Of a DNA stretch of 64,000 bases, positions 1 through 8,935 are shown piece by piece. The stretch lies in NCBI RefSeq assembly GCF_009712605.1, contig NZ_WASO01000015.1:310001-374000 (forward strand), read 5' to 3'. Numbering within the stretch: the first letter of the stretch is position 1; every line of letters begins with the position of its first letter. The notes below the pieces were generated by a model. It ran no database searches and had not been told where the DNA came from. It saw only the letters and a list, made by a program, of their open reading frames with translations. The stretch is from Paludibacter sp. Lineage in GTDB: Bacteria; Bacteroidota; Bacteroidia; Bacteroidales; Paludibacteraceae. A program made the position numbers and the translations under genes.

Positions 1-81
1 GGAACGAAACACTATTGGTTCCCACTGAAAATTAAAGATACCTCAATGTATCCGTCATTTGGGCAGAACCCTGGGTGGTAA
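1..81 (+). CDS. xusB: SusD-family lipoprotein, C-terminal 26 residues only
   Basis: The first 27 codons are open from the window edge and end in TAA. The last residues read FGQNPGW, which is the typical carboxy terminus of SusD/RagB-family glycan-binding outer-membrane lipoproteins. The next gene is a SusC, so this is the SusD of an upstream SusC/SusD pair. In the Bacteroidota xylan locus xusABCDE-xyn10 two such pairs precede the lipoprotein and xylanase genes, which would make this XusB; that assignment is inference from order only. Start and most of the gene lie outside the window. Confidence 0.75.
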   Translation, partial: GTKHYWFPLKIKDTSMYPSFGQNPGW

Positions 82-121
82 TTCAATTGAGCAATAATGT
101 TTAACAACAAATGAATAAACG

Positions 122-2968
122 ATGAAATACATACAAATAAGATTCATTTTATGTGTGATGCTGGCTTTTACTTCTGTTGGTTTTGTAGAAGCACAGACAT
201 CAACACATAATGAAACTGATTCTTTGAATGGCGCAAAAAACTCATTGGTACAAGTGGCTTATCGTAAAGTGCTGCAGAGTGATTTGTTGGGAGGAGTTTC
301 TGTAGTAAACTTCGAAGACTTGATGAAGAAAAACTATAATACATATAGTTTGGATAACATGCAAGGCTACGTTGGAGGTTGGAATGGAAATTCTTTATGG
401 GGAATGGATAGCTACTTGGTATTAATTGATGGAGTTCCTCGTGATGCAAATAATGTTGATCCTACAGAGATTGATCAGATAACTTTCCTGAAAGGAGCTT
501 CTGCGGTTGTTCTTTATGGTAGTCGTGCGGCTAAAGGTGCCGTATTAATAACCACCAAAAGGGGAACTTCTGGAGGTAATGTTATTAACGTGCGTGCAAA
601 TACCGGTTTTTTTGTCTCTAAAAGTTATCCGAAATATTTAGGCTCAGCCGAGTATATGACGTTGTATAATGAGGCTCGGGCTAACGATGGTCTGTCACCT
701 TTATACAGTGCTCAGGATATATATAATTATGGTAGCGGAAGCAATCCCTATCGTTACCCGAATGTGGATTTCTATTCTTCCGACTATTTGAAAAAAGCGT
801 ATAACCGTTCCGAAGCAATAGCGGAAATTTCAGGGGGTAACAATCGCGCTCGTTACTATACCAATATCGGTTATTATAGCCAGGGCGATTTGTTTAAGTT
901 TGGTCAAGCGAAGGATAACAATACAAACCGTTTGAATGTTCGGGGAAATATTGACTTTGACATAAACGACTTTATTAAGACCTACGTAAACGCCAATGCA
1001 ACTTTTTATAACACCCGTAGTGCGAAAGGTGATTATTGGAATTCTGCCGCAACTTTACGTCCGAATCGTTTGAGTCCTTTGGTTCCTTTGAGCTATCTTG
1101 ATAAAAACGATGCGACTGACTGGACGATGATTAACAATAGTGCAAATATCATCAATGGTAGCTATTTTCTCGGAGGTACACAGGCCGATATGACCAATGT
1201 ATTTGCAGATACCTATGCAGCTGGTTATAAGAAGTGGACAAGTCGTCAGTTCCAATTCGATACCGGATTGGATATCGATTTGAGAAGAACGTTGAAGGGT
1301 TTGTCATTCAAAGGAATGTTTGCTGTTGACTATGCAACCGCTTATACCCTTTCTTATGATAACACTTATGCGATCTATGCACCTACTTGGGCTAATTATA
1401 ATGGAGCTGATGTGATTAATTCGTTGACAAAATACAACAAGGATCAGCAGTCAGGTAATCAGAATGTTAGTGGTTCTACGGATAAGCAGACACTTGCTTT
1501 TTCTGCTCAGTTCGATTATAAGACAACAATTAATAACGTACATAATATTGCAGCTACATTAGTTGCTGCCGGTTTTCAACAAACACAATCAGGAACCTAT
1601 CATAAAACTTCGAATGCAAATCTGGGTATACAGTTGACTTATGATTACATGAAGAAGTATTATGTTGATTTTGGTGTTGCGGGTGTTCATTCGGCAAAAC
1701 TTCCAAGCAATAATCGCGAGGCTCTTTCTCCCTCACTGACGTTAGGTTGGAAATTGAATAAAGAGGGCTTCTTGGCTAAATCTTCTGTTGTTGACGATTT
1801 GACATTAAGTGCTTCGGGAAGTATCTTGAATACGGATTTGGATATTAGTGACTATTACATGTATGCTTCCAACATTACACAAGCCAATGGCGCTTGGTGG
1901 GGCTGGTACGATGGCGCTTCGGAACAATCCACCAATGTGCTTCGAGGAGCCAATCCTGACTTGACATACGTTAAAAGAAAGGAGTTGTCGGTGAATGCTA
2001 AAGCTTCTTTGTGGAAAAACTTGGTTACAGTAGATGCGTCTTACTTTACCAATACAATGAATGGTTTGGTAATTATCCCAACAACGATTTATCCCAGCTA
2101 TTTTTCTATCGGGTATCCTAATACCTCGTTTCTGCCCAACACGAACTTTAATAATAATTCTAGGTCAGGTTTCGACTTAAAAATGAATTTTAATAAACGA
2201 ATCGGCAAATTGGACTTTTCATTGGGCTTGGCTGCTACCTATTATAAAACGAAAGCAACAAAACGAGATGAAAATTATCAGTATGCATATCAGAATCGTA
2301 CAGGCAGACCATTGGATGCTTTGTGGGGACTGCAGTGCTTAGGTTTTTATTCCAAAGATGAAGTAGCTGCGATCGATGGTACCAGTGCTCATCCAAGATC
2401 GACTTTTGGAGCAGTTAAAGCCGGAGATTTGAAGTATGCAGATACCAATCACGATGGTGTTATTGATGAAAAAGACGAAGTGTATCTGGGACGTGGTGGA
2501 TGGTATGGAGCTCCGCTGACGACAGGGGTGAATCTTACAGTTAAGTATAATAATTTTACTTTCTTTGTATTGGGAACCGGTGGTTTTGGCGCTAAGGCTA
2601 TGAAAAATAGCACCTACTATTGGGTGTATGGAGAAGGAAAATACTCAGAAGTTGTTCGTGGACGTTGGACTGAGGCTACCAGTGCAACAGCAACCTATCC
2701 GCGATTGACAACATTAAGTGGAACAAACAATTTCCGTAATTCAGACTTCTGGCTTTATAGTACGAATCGTTTCGACCTTGCTAAGGTACAGATGACGTAT
2801 GATTTCCCAAAGAAGATGTTAAAGGACTTCTTTATTCATGACATTTCGGCTTATATCAGTGGATCCGGCTTGTTGACAATGGCTCCAAACAGAAAAATAT
2901 TAGAATTGAACACAACAAGCGCCCCTCAGAATCGATTCTATAATGTAGGTGTTAAAGTAATGTTCTAA
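122..2968 (+). CDS. xusC: SusC-family TonB-dependent glycan transporter
   Basis: Outer-membrane beta-barrel that imports oligosaccharides with its SusD lid, powered by TonB. The 948-residue product starts with a signal peptide (about residues 1-24, ending VEAQ). The plug domain is clear at about 75-148, with YLVLIDGVPRD, then IDQITFLKGASAVVLYG and KGAVLITTKRG. The barrel follows, with the acidic loop DTNHDGVIDEKDE near residue 780 that is common in SusC proteins. It is shorter than most SusC proteins (about 1000-1100) because the usual amino-terminal carboxypeptidase-regulatory-like domain before the plug is not evident. Its SusD partner starts 22 bases downstream, so they are co-transcribed. 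Association with the GH10 gene points to xylan oligosaccharides as cargo; substrate is inferred, not read from this protein. Confidence 0.93.
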   Translation: MKYIQIRFILCVMLAFTSVGFVEAQTSTHNETDSLNGAKNSLVQVAYRKVLQSDLLGGVSVVNFEDLMKKNYNTYSLDNMQGYVGGWNGNSLWGMDSYLVLIDGVPRDANNVDPTEIDQITFLKGASAVVLYGSRAAKGAVLITTKRGTSGGNVINVRANTGFFVSKSYPKYLGSAEYMTLYNEARANDGLSPLYSAQDIYNYGSGSNPYRYPNVDFYSSDYLKKAYNRSEAIAEISGGNNRARYYTNIGYYSQGDLFKFGQAKDNNTNRLNVRGNIDFDINDFIKTYVNANATFYNTRSAKGDYWNSAATLRPNRLSPLVPLSYLDKNDATDWTMINNSANIINGSYFLGGTQADMTNVFADTYAAGYKKWTSRQFQFDTGLDIDLRRTLKGLSFKGMFAVDYATAYTLSYDNTYAIYAPTWANYNGADVINSLTKYNKDQQSGNQNVSGSTDKQTLAFSAQFDYKTTINNVHNIAATLVAAGFQQTQSGTYHKTSNANLGIQLTYDYMKKYYVDFGVAGVHSAKLPSNNREALSPSLTLGWKLNKEGFLAKSSVVDDLTLSASGSILNTDLDISDYYMYASNITQANGAWWGWYDGASEQSTNVLRGANPDLTYVKRKELSVNAKASLWKNLVTVDASYFTNTMNGLVIIPTTIYPSYFSIGYPNTSFLPNTNFNNNSRSGFDLKMNFNKRIGKLDFSLGLAATYYKTKATKRDENYQYAYQNRTGRPLDALWGLQCLGFYSKDEVAAIDGTSAHPRSTFGAVKAGDLKYADTNHDGVIDEKDEVYLGRGGWYGAPLTTGVNLTVKYNNFTFFVLGTGGFGAKAMKNSTYYWVYGEGKYSEVVRGRWTEATSATATYPRLTTLSGTNNFRNSDFWLYSTNRFDLAKVQMTYDFPKKMLKDFFIHDISAYISGSGLLTMAPNRKILELNTTSAPQNRFYNVGVKVMF

Positions 2969-2990
2969 TAATAAAAATTGAATTTAAGTT

Positions 2991-4781
2991 ATGAGAAATA
3001 TACTAAAACTGTTGGTCTTTATACCTCTTTTGACAGCTTGTGATGATTTTTTCTCACCAGCTCCCGAAAATAATCGATCTATCGATGCTATGTATAAAGA
3101 ACCATCATATGCACAAGGTTTTTTAGGAACAGCTTATGATCTTCTTCCATATCAATCTGATCCAAACTCTGATGTGGCGACAGATGATGCGGTAACAAAT
3201 GATCTGAGCAGTGCCTATCTGAAAATGGCTACCGGCTCCTGGACCTCCAGTAATGATCCGATGTCTCGTTGGAATGGTGCTAATATGGCTATCCAATACT
3301 TGAATATATTTATTCAAAATTGCGATAAAGTAGCTTGGGCCAAAGACAGCAAGGTGAGTACAATGTACAAAGACCGATTGAAAGGTGAAGCGTATGGCTT
3401 GCGTGCATTGGAGATGTTTTCTTTATTGCGTGCTCATGGTGGATGGACTGCGGACGGTAAGTTGTTGGGAGTTCCCATTGATACGATACCGCAAACCGCT
3501 ACTTCCGATTTTAATCAACCTAGAAATACATTTGCAGAGTGTATTCAGCAGATTAATAAAGATATAGCCAGTGCGCTTTCTCTCCTCCCGTTGGATTTCG
3601 GTGACATTGCCGATGCGGATATTCCTGCTAAATATAAAGCTCTTGGTGTAACTTCTGCAGGAGATTATAATCGGGTGAATGGCGCTATTATGAGAGGGCG
3701 CATCACGGGTCGTATTGTAGAAGCTATCAAAGCGCAAGTGGCATTGTTTGCGGCCAGTCCGGCGTATAGTGCTGGCTCTGGAGTGACGTGGGCGAATGCT
3801 GCTGATAATGCAGCTGCAGTTCTCGATCGGATTAACGGGGTGAGTGGTTTGGCAGCAAAAGGAGGAACCTGGTATGCCAATACCTCCGAAATTGATAACC
3901 TGGCTTCAGGATCAACTCCTCCCGAAATTATCTGGAGATCCGACGTTTCGAGTAACTACGATTTTGAAACGAATAACTTTCCGCCCTCATTGTTTGGAAA
4001 GGGACGTGTCAACCCAACGCAGAATCTAGTGGATGCATTTCCGGCCCTTAATGGTTATCCAATTTCGGATCCAAATAGTAACTATGTGGCAACAACTCCA
4101 TACACAAACAGAGATCCTCGTTTGGCTAAGTATGTTATTTTTAATGGGGATGTTCAGGGACCCAAGAATAGTGTTATTGTTACCGGTACTTATAACACAA
4201 CTAACAACGATGCTATTAACAAGCAAAGTGGGGCATCTACCCGTACCGGCTACTATTTGCGTAAGTTGACACGTTATGATTGTAATCCCGATCCAAACTC
4301 TAAAACAGGACAAAAACATTATTCCGCTCGCATTCGTTACACTGAAATCTTCTTGGCTTATGCAGAAGCAGCTAATGAGGCATTTGGCCCGCTTGGAAAG
4401 GGTAGTCATAATTACAGTGCATATGATGTTATCAAAGCAATTCGTGCCAGAGCTGGTGTTGGTGTTTCGAATGGCGATGCTTATCTTGAAAGTATCAAGG
4501 CCGATAAGGATAAAATGCGTCAGTTAATTCAAAATGAACGCCGTTTGGAGTTGTGTTTCGAAAACCAACGTTTCTATGATTTGCGCCGTTGGAAGGTGTC
4601 GCTTTCTAACTTGAATGCGACAGCACACGGAGTTCAAATCGATAAACAGTCGGACGGTAAATTACAGTATACCCCGCTTGATGTAGAAACCAGAAGTTAT
4701 AAAGATTACATGTATTTCGGTCCTATCCCTTATGGTGAAATGCTGAAATGGAACAAACTTCAACAGAATGCAGGCTGGTAA
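2991..4781 (+). CDS. xusD: SusD-family glycan-binding lipoprotein
   Basis: Surface lipoprotein that caps the SusC barrel and captures glycans. The 596-residue product has a type II signal peptide with lipobox LLTAC (lipidated Cys17). The helical TPR-like scaffold of SusD is recognisable from conserved stretches: YLNIFIQNCDKV near 100, IFLAYAEAANEA near 455, and NERRLELCFENQRFYDLRRW near 510. It ends in LQQNAGW, close to the family's NPGW ending. It lies 22 bases after the SusC gene and 33 before the next lipoprotein gene, all in one orientation, fitting XusD of a xylan-utilisation operon. Confidence 0.93.
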   Translation: MRNILKLLVFIPLLTACDDFFSPAPENNRSIDAMYKEPSYAQGFLGTAYDLLPYQSDPNSDVATDDAVTNDLSSAYLKMATGSWTSSNDPMSRWNGANMAIQYLNIFIQNCDKVAWAKDSKVSTMYKDRLKGEAYGLRALEMFSLLRAHGGWTADGKLLGVPIDTIPQTATSDFNQPRNTFAECIQQINKDIASALSLLPLDFGDIADADIPAKYKALGVTSAGDYNRVNGAIMRGRITGRIVEAIKAQVALFAASPAYSAGSGVTWANAADNAAAVLDRINGVSGLAAKGGTWYANTSEIDNLASGSTPPEIIWRSDVSSNYDFETNNFPPSLFGKGRVNPTQNLVDAFPALNGYPISDPNSNYVATTPYTNRDPRLAKYVIFNGDVQGPKNSVIVTGTYNTTNNDAINKQSGASTRTGYYLRKLTRYDCNPDPNSKTGQKHYSARIRYTEIFLAYAEAANEAFGPLGKGSHNYSAYDVIKAIRARAGVGVSNGDAYLESIKADKDKMRQLIQNERRLELCFENQRFYDLRRWKVSLSNLNATAHGVQIDKQSDGKLQYTPLDVETRSYKDYMYFGPIPYGEMLKWNKLQQNAGW

Positions 4782-4814
4782 TTTTATCTGAATAATCATT
4801 GAAAATATTAAAAT

Positions 4815-5846
4815 ATGAAACGATTTAATTTATTATCTATACTGTGTGCTGGTGCGATTGCTCTACTGATGACATCTTGTAAAAATCAAGATGTAGAGTT
4901 TCCTGATTATGGACGTACGACAGTATACTTTGCTTACCAATATCCGGTCAGAACGATCGTGTTGGGAGATGATACGTATGATACTAGCTTAGATAATGCA
5001 CATCAGTGCCAGATATATGCCACAATGGGTGGTGTATATGCCAACAAGAAAAAAATTGACATCGACTTTGTTGTAGATAATTCACTGTGTGATAAATTGA
5101 CTTTTGGTGATGGGTCTGTTGTTAAAGCCATGCCATCAAATTATTATACGTTAGCTGGAAGTAAAATATCATTGGATCATGCCATACAGGGTGCTGTGGG
5201 CGTACAGTTGACCGATGCTTTTTTTGCTGATCCGTTGGCATTGCAAAATACATATGTTATTCCTTTGCGTATGACAAAGGTTACCAATGCGGATTCTATA
5301 CTTTCAGGCGTGCCTAAGATTGCAAATGCTCCGAGAGGAAACTCTGCTCTTTGGGATATCGCACCAAAAGACTATGTTCTTTATTGTTTAAAGTATATCA
5401 ACCCTTATCATGCAAATTACTTGCGTCGTGGTAAGGATGTGATTACGATTGGTTCAACCACAACAAGTATTGTTCGTCATAAACAATATGTGGAAAACGA
5501 TGAAGTATGTAGCATGACAACTAAATCTTTATCAATGGTAGAGTATCCCGTCACTGTTGTAGATGCAAGTGGTGCCAACGTGGTTTGTAAGTTGCTTCTG
5601 ACATTCGATAATCAAGGGAAATGCTCCGTATCTACTACATCATTGGGCTTTTCTGCTTCAGGAACAGGTTCATTTGTGAAGAATGGAGAAAAGAATAGCT
5701 GGGGTAATAAAGATCGTAATGCGATTTATCTCAACTATAACATTACTATGGGGGCAAGTGGTAAAACGTACCAAACCAATGATACCCTTGTGGTACGTGA
5801 TAGAGGAGTAAAGATGGAAACATTTACTCCTGCTTATACAAACTAA
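4815..5846 (+). CDS. xusE: DUF1735-type surface lipoprotein of the xylan locus
   Basis: A 343-residue lipoprotein with lipobox LMTSC (Cys22). The first half (about 30-170) reads like the DUF1735/BT_3987-like amino-terminal domain found after SusD in many polysaccharide loci (VYFAYQYPVRTIVLG near the start). The second half (KDYVLYCLKYINPYHANYLRRG onward) resembles the partner domain often annotated DUF5627. The role is probably surface glycan binding. Position between SusD and a GH10 xylanase matches XusE of the conserved xylan-utilisation system. No catalytic motif is visible. Confidence 0.8.
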   Translation: MKRFNLLSILCAGAIALLMTSCKNQDVEFPDYGRTTVYFAYQYPVRTIVLGDDTYDTSLDNAHQCQIYATMGGVYANKKKIDIDFVVDNSLCDKLTFGDGSVVKAMPSNYYTLAGSKISLDHAIQGAVGVQLTDAFFADPLALQNTYVIPLRMTKVTNADSILSGVPKIANAPRGNSALWDIAPKDYVLYCLKYINPYHANYLRRGKDVITIGSTTTSIVRHKQYVENDEVCSMTTKSLSMVEYPVTVVDASGANVVCKLLLTFDNQGKCSVSTTSLGFSASGTGSFVKNGEKNSWGNKDRNAIYLNYNITMGASGKTYQTNDTLVVRDRGVKMETFTPAYTN

Positions 5847-5867
5847 TCATTTAAATCATAATTAATT

Positions 5868-7586
5868 ATGAAATGTAAATTTAAATTAGTATTGGCTGTC
5901 TTTTCTGTGTTTTTGCTTGCTTCGTGTGCAGATAATGCGAAACTTGATTTTTTTACACAAGAACCAGACAGTTTAGCACAGCTGGAATACTTGAATAGTT
6001 ATAAAGTTTTGAAGTCATATGTGGATACAATTACCAACCCCAATTTTAAATTGGGGGCTGGTGTATCGCTAAGTGATTTTAGTGCCAAGAATGCGGCTTA
6101 TCGACTGGTTCAGTCTAATTTTAAAGAAGTAACAGCTGGTTACGAAATGAAGCATGGTGCGGTTGTTCAAAATGACGGTACACTCGCGGTCGATAATGTT
6201 ACAGCCTTTCTTAAAAATGCCAAAAGTTCGGGATTATCCGTTTTTGGGCATACTCTGTGCTGGCATTCAAATCAAAATGCTACTTATCTTAAAAGTGTTA
6301 TTGCACCCACTGTGGTCACCGGTTCTGCTCCGCCCAGATATGACGTGCTCTGGTCTCAGGATTTTGAAACAGATAATAATTCGACCTCAGGATCTGTTTA
6401 TTCTTGGAATAGTAATGCAGTTAAGTCTTTTACTGCTGCCGGTGGTGGTAAGGGTGGCGTAGGCAGGGCTCTGACAATAACCAATGCCACAGTGAGAACC
6501 AATGATTGGGATTGTCAGATATTTTTCACCTTTCCCAAGGCAGTACATACTGGGGATAAGTTGAGATTTACCATGGATATTAAATCCGATGTGAATGCTT
6601 CCTATCCGACACAAGCACATACCGCTCCGGGAGCATACAAATTCTGGAACTTCTTTGGTACCCTTAGTTCGACACCAACTTGGAACACTTATGTTAACGA
6701 AATGACGGTAACGAGTGATCAGGATGGTTGTAATACCATTGCATTTAATCTTGGAAAAACAGCTACAACTTTTTATTTCGATAATGCAAAAGTAGAGATT
6801 TGGAATCCAAATCCAGGTTCATATACGGTTGAGAAAACCAGCGATGAAAAGAAAGCTTTGATTGATAAGGCTTTGGATAGCTGGATTTCGGGTATGCTTG
6901 GCGCTACTAAAAACTATGTAAACGCATGGGATGTAGTGAATGAACCAATGTCTGATTGGCCCGATCCTACACAGCTTAAAACAGGTGTAGGCAAGACGTT
7001 GGCAGCAGATGAGTTCTACTGGCAGGATTACTTGGGTAAAGACTATGCCGTGCGTGCTTTTGAGCTGGCTCGTAAATATGGTAATCCAACTGATAAATTA
7101 TTTATTAATGATTATGGTCTGGAAGGTGACGATCAGGCTAAATGCAAAGGTTTGATCGCGTATATCCAATATATCGAAAGTAAAGGGCAGAAAGTTGATG
7201 GAATTGGTACTCAAATGCATGTTACACTGGGCCAAACCACAATGACTGGCATTAGAGCTATGTTGACTAACCTGGCAGCAACAGGTAAGCTTATTAAAAT
7301 TTCTGAATTGGATATGGGTATCCGTCCCACTGGCAGCACTGCGAATTTGAAAACAGCAAACGTTACTTTAGCGCAGATGAAGCAAATGGCTGATTTCTAT
7401 AAACAAATTGTGAAAGCTTATTTCGAAATTATTCCTGTCGCACAGAGGTATGGTATCACACAATGGTCTACAACTGACAGTCCGACCAGCTCTTCCTGGA
7501 GACCGGGTGAGCCTATTGGTCTTTGGGACGCAAACTTCAGCCGTAAGCCTGCTTATGGCGGTTTTGCTGATGGTTTACAGAAATAG
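5868..7586 (+). CDS. xyn10A: GH10 endo-beta-1,4-xylanase lipoprotein with inserted CBM
   Basis: Hydrolyses xylan at the cell surface so that SusC/SusD can import the fragments. The 572-residue product has lipobox LLASC (Cys20). The GH10 barrel starts near residue 45, with FGHTLCWHSN at 126-135. It is interrupted at about 155-318 by a beta-rich module (CBM4/CBM22-like, with WSQDFETDNN and ending FYFDNAKVEIW) and then resumes. The acid/base Glu359 is in WDVVNEP and the nucleophile Glu480 in ISELDMGI. Insertion of a CBM inside the GH10 fold is the arrangement known for Bacteroidota Xyn10A enzymes. Last gene of the operon; hairpins follow. Confidence 0.95.
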   Translation: MKCKFKLVLAVFSVFLLASCADNAKLDFFTQEPDSLAQLEYLNSYKVLKSYVDTITNPNFKLGAGVSLSDFSAKNAAYRLVQSNFKEVTAGYEMKHGAVVQNDGTLAVDNVTAFLKNAKSSGLSVFGHTLCWHSNQNATYLKSVIAPTVVTGSAPPRYDVLWSQDFETDNNSTSGSVYSWNSNAVKSFTAAGGGKGGVGRALTITNATVRTNDWDCQIFFTFPKAVHTGDKLRFTMDIKSDVNASYPTQAHTAPGAYKFWNFFGTLSSTPTWNTYVNEMTVTSDQDGCNTIAFNLGKTATTFYFDNAKVEIWNPNPGSYTVEKTSDEKKALIDKALDSWISGMLGATKNYVNAWDVVNEPMSDWPDPTQLKTGVGKTLAADEFYWQDYLGKDYAVRAFELARKYGNPTDKLFINDYGLEGDDQAKCKGLIAYIQYIESKGQKVDGIGTQMHVTLGQTTMTGIRAMLTNLAATGKLIKISELDMGIRPTGSTANLKTANVTLAQMKQMADFYKQIVKAYFEIIPVAQRYGITQWSTTDSPTSSSWRPGEPIGLWDANFSRKPAYGGFADGLQK

Positions 7587-7598
7587 TATGTTGATATT

Positions 7599-7628
7599 TA
7601 GCGGAAACCTGCTTGCGGGTTTCTGCTA
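7599..7628 (+). terminator. Stem-loop just downstream of the xylanase gene
   Basis: TAGCGGAAACC and GGTTTCTGCTA form an 11-pair stem (one G-T) around a 7-base loop, 12 bases after the stop codon. No T-tract follows, so it may stabilise the 3' end or terminate weakly. Confidence 0.55.
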
Positions 7629-7821
7629 AATAGCTTCTTTGCTCTCAATTATGATTAAGGAATTGAACAAGAGATTATTCTTTTTCTTATAAAGATACAC
7701 TAGTCGGCTATTATCCGTTGTCGGATAAACCGGCGTTAAGTTAAGCCTTGCAATAAGGGACGTTTATATATCGTTTCTTAAGCAAAACTTGTTTAGTTAG
7801 AAATTATTATAGGCTTTGGAG

Positions 7822-7850
7822 AAGGTTCCTGCGAGAGCAGGAACCTTTTT
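7822..7850 (+). terminator. Rho-independent terminator
   Basis: A perfect 11-base inverted repeat (AAGGTTCCTGC, loop GAGA, GCAGGAACCTT) is followed by TTT. It lies 235 bases after the xylanase gene and is the best end point for the xylan operon transcript. Confidence 0.8.
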
Positions 7851-7885
7851 ATTTGTATCCACATTGCAACGAGGAATAGAAAAAC

Positions 7886-7920
7886 AGCCCGGAATAAGCA
7901 TCAAATACTTATCCCGGGCT
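7886..7920 (-). terminator. Terminator of lgt
   Basis: AGCCCGGAATAAG pairs with CTTATCCCGGGCT (12 of 13). Read on the minus strand the stem is followed by GTTTTTC, about 77 bases after the lgt stop. Confidence 0.7.
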
Positions 7921-7996
7921 ATTTGTGGAAAAGAAGATTATATAAATCGTGCTCGTTTTGTGCCTGTTCTTCTTTAGTTAGCAGCAAAACAATGGT

Positions 7997-8815
7997 TTAC
8001 TTTTTCATTTTAAGGCTTCTCCAAACCAGATAAGCTCCGATCAATACGAAAGGAATGCTCAGCCACTGTCCCATATCCATAGTCATTGATTCTTCGAAAG
8101 CTACCTGACGTTCTTTCAAAAATTCGATAAAGAAGCGGGCAATAAAGATCAGCGCGATAGTGAGACCGAAGAAGAATCCTGTCCCAACGCGGTTTTTGAA
8201 TTTACGATACAGTACCATATTTACAATAAAGATAAACAGGTACGAAAGTCCTTCGTATAACTGTGACGGATGTCGCGGTAACATGTCAACTTTTTCGAAG
8301 ACGAAAGCCCAGGGTACATCGGTCGGTTTGCCGATAATTTCAGAATTCATTAGGTTGGCCATGCGGATAAAGAAGGCCGAAATGGGAGTCACCACAGCTA
8401 CTAAATCGAGAGTGACCCACAAGCTGCGCTTTGTCTGATAAGTAAACAAAGCCAGTGCGATGATCAGCCCGAGCGCACCTCCGTGACTGGCGAGCCCTTG
8501 AAAACCTGTGAAATGATAACCGCCGTCCGGCAAATGCTGAATCGGAAGAAGTATTTCAACCGGATGGGCAAGGAAGTAGCCCGGTTCGTAAAAGAGACAG
8601 TGTCCGAGGCGTGCTCCCAGCACAATGCCCAACAATCCGTAGAGTGTGAGCTTATCCCATTCTTTGGACGTGAATCCTTGCAATTTTGCCATTTTTTCAA
8701 GCATCAGAAGCGCCAGAAGAATGCCCCCAACAAAAAGGATTCCGTAATAACGAACCGATATGCCAAAGATCTTTACAATTTCAGGGTCGATGTTCCAGTG
8801 GATGAATAAGTTCAT
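7997..8815 (-). CDS. lgt: Prolipoprotein diacylglyceryl transferase
   Basis: Transfers diacylglycerol from phosphatidylglycerol to the lipobox cysteine of prolipoproteins in the inner membrane, the first step in making lipoproteins such as the SusD proteins of this window. The 272-residue product is strongly hydrophobic with about seven membrane segments. It shows HGGALG at 111-116 and the Lgt signature RMANLMNSEIIG at 151-162. Length is normal for the family. The ATG at 8815 gives the usual short amino terminus (MNLFIHWNIDPEI). It lies 109 bases downstream of nadB on the same strand and may share its transcript. Confidence 0.96.
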   Translation of the reverse strand: MNLFIHWNIDPEIVKIFGISVRYYGILFVGGILLALLMLEKMAKLQGFTSKEWDKLTLYGLLGIVLGARLGHCLFYEPGYFLAHPVEILLPIQHLPDGGYHFTGFQGLASHGGALGLIIALALFTYQTKRSLWVTLDLVAVVTPISAFFIRMANLMNSEIIGKPTDVPWAFVFEKVDMLPRHPSQLYEGLSYLFIFIVNMVLYRKFKNRVGTGFFFGLTIALIFIARFFIEFLKERQVAFEESMTMDMGQWLSIPFVLIGAYLVWRSLKMKK

Positions 8816-8821
8816 ATATAC

Positions 8822-8935
8822 ATTTACGATTTATCCCGATAGCTATCGGGGTTACAATTTACAATTTTTAGATTCAAATTTCGACTGTTTACTGTTGACT
8901 GGATACTGCGTACTGTTCACTTTCTCACTTACTCG
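8822..8935. repeat. Intergenic repeat tract with a 16-base palindrome
   Basis: Between lgt and nadB. Begins with TTTACGATTTAT and a perfect palindrome CCCGATAGCTATCGGG (8835-8850), then TTACAATTTACAATTTTTAG. It continues with loosely repeated ACTG/TACTG units (TACTGTTGACTGGATACTGCG) related to tracts at 10516 and 26279. Looks like a dispersed non-coding repeat; copy number elsewhere cannot be checked here. Confidence 0.6.

Larger units (their letters stand above)
7587..7996. other. 410-base intergenic region between the xylan operon and lgt
   Basis: Holds three hairpins described separately: a weak stem just after the xylanase gene, a strong rho-independent terminator, and one serving the opposite-strand lgt. 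Between about 7630 and 7820 there is AT-rich sequence with no convincing ORF, promoter box or RNA motif. Confidence 0.6.
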
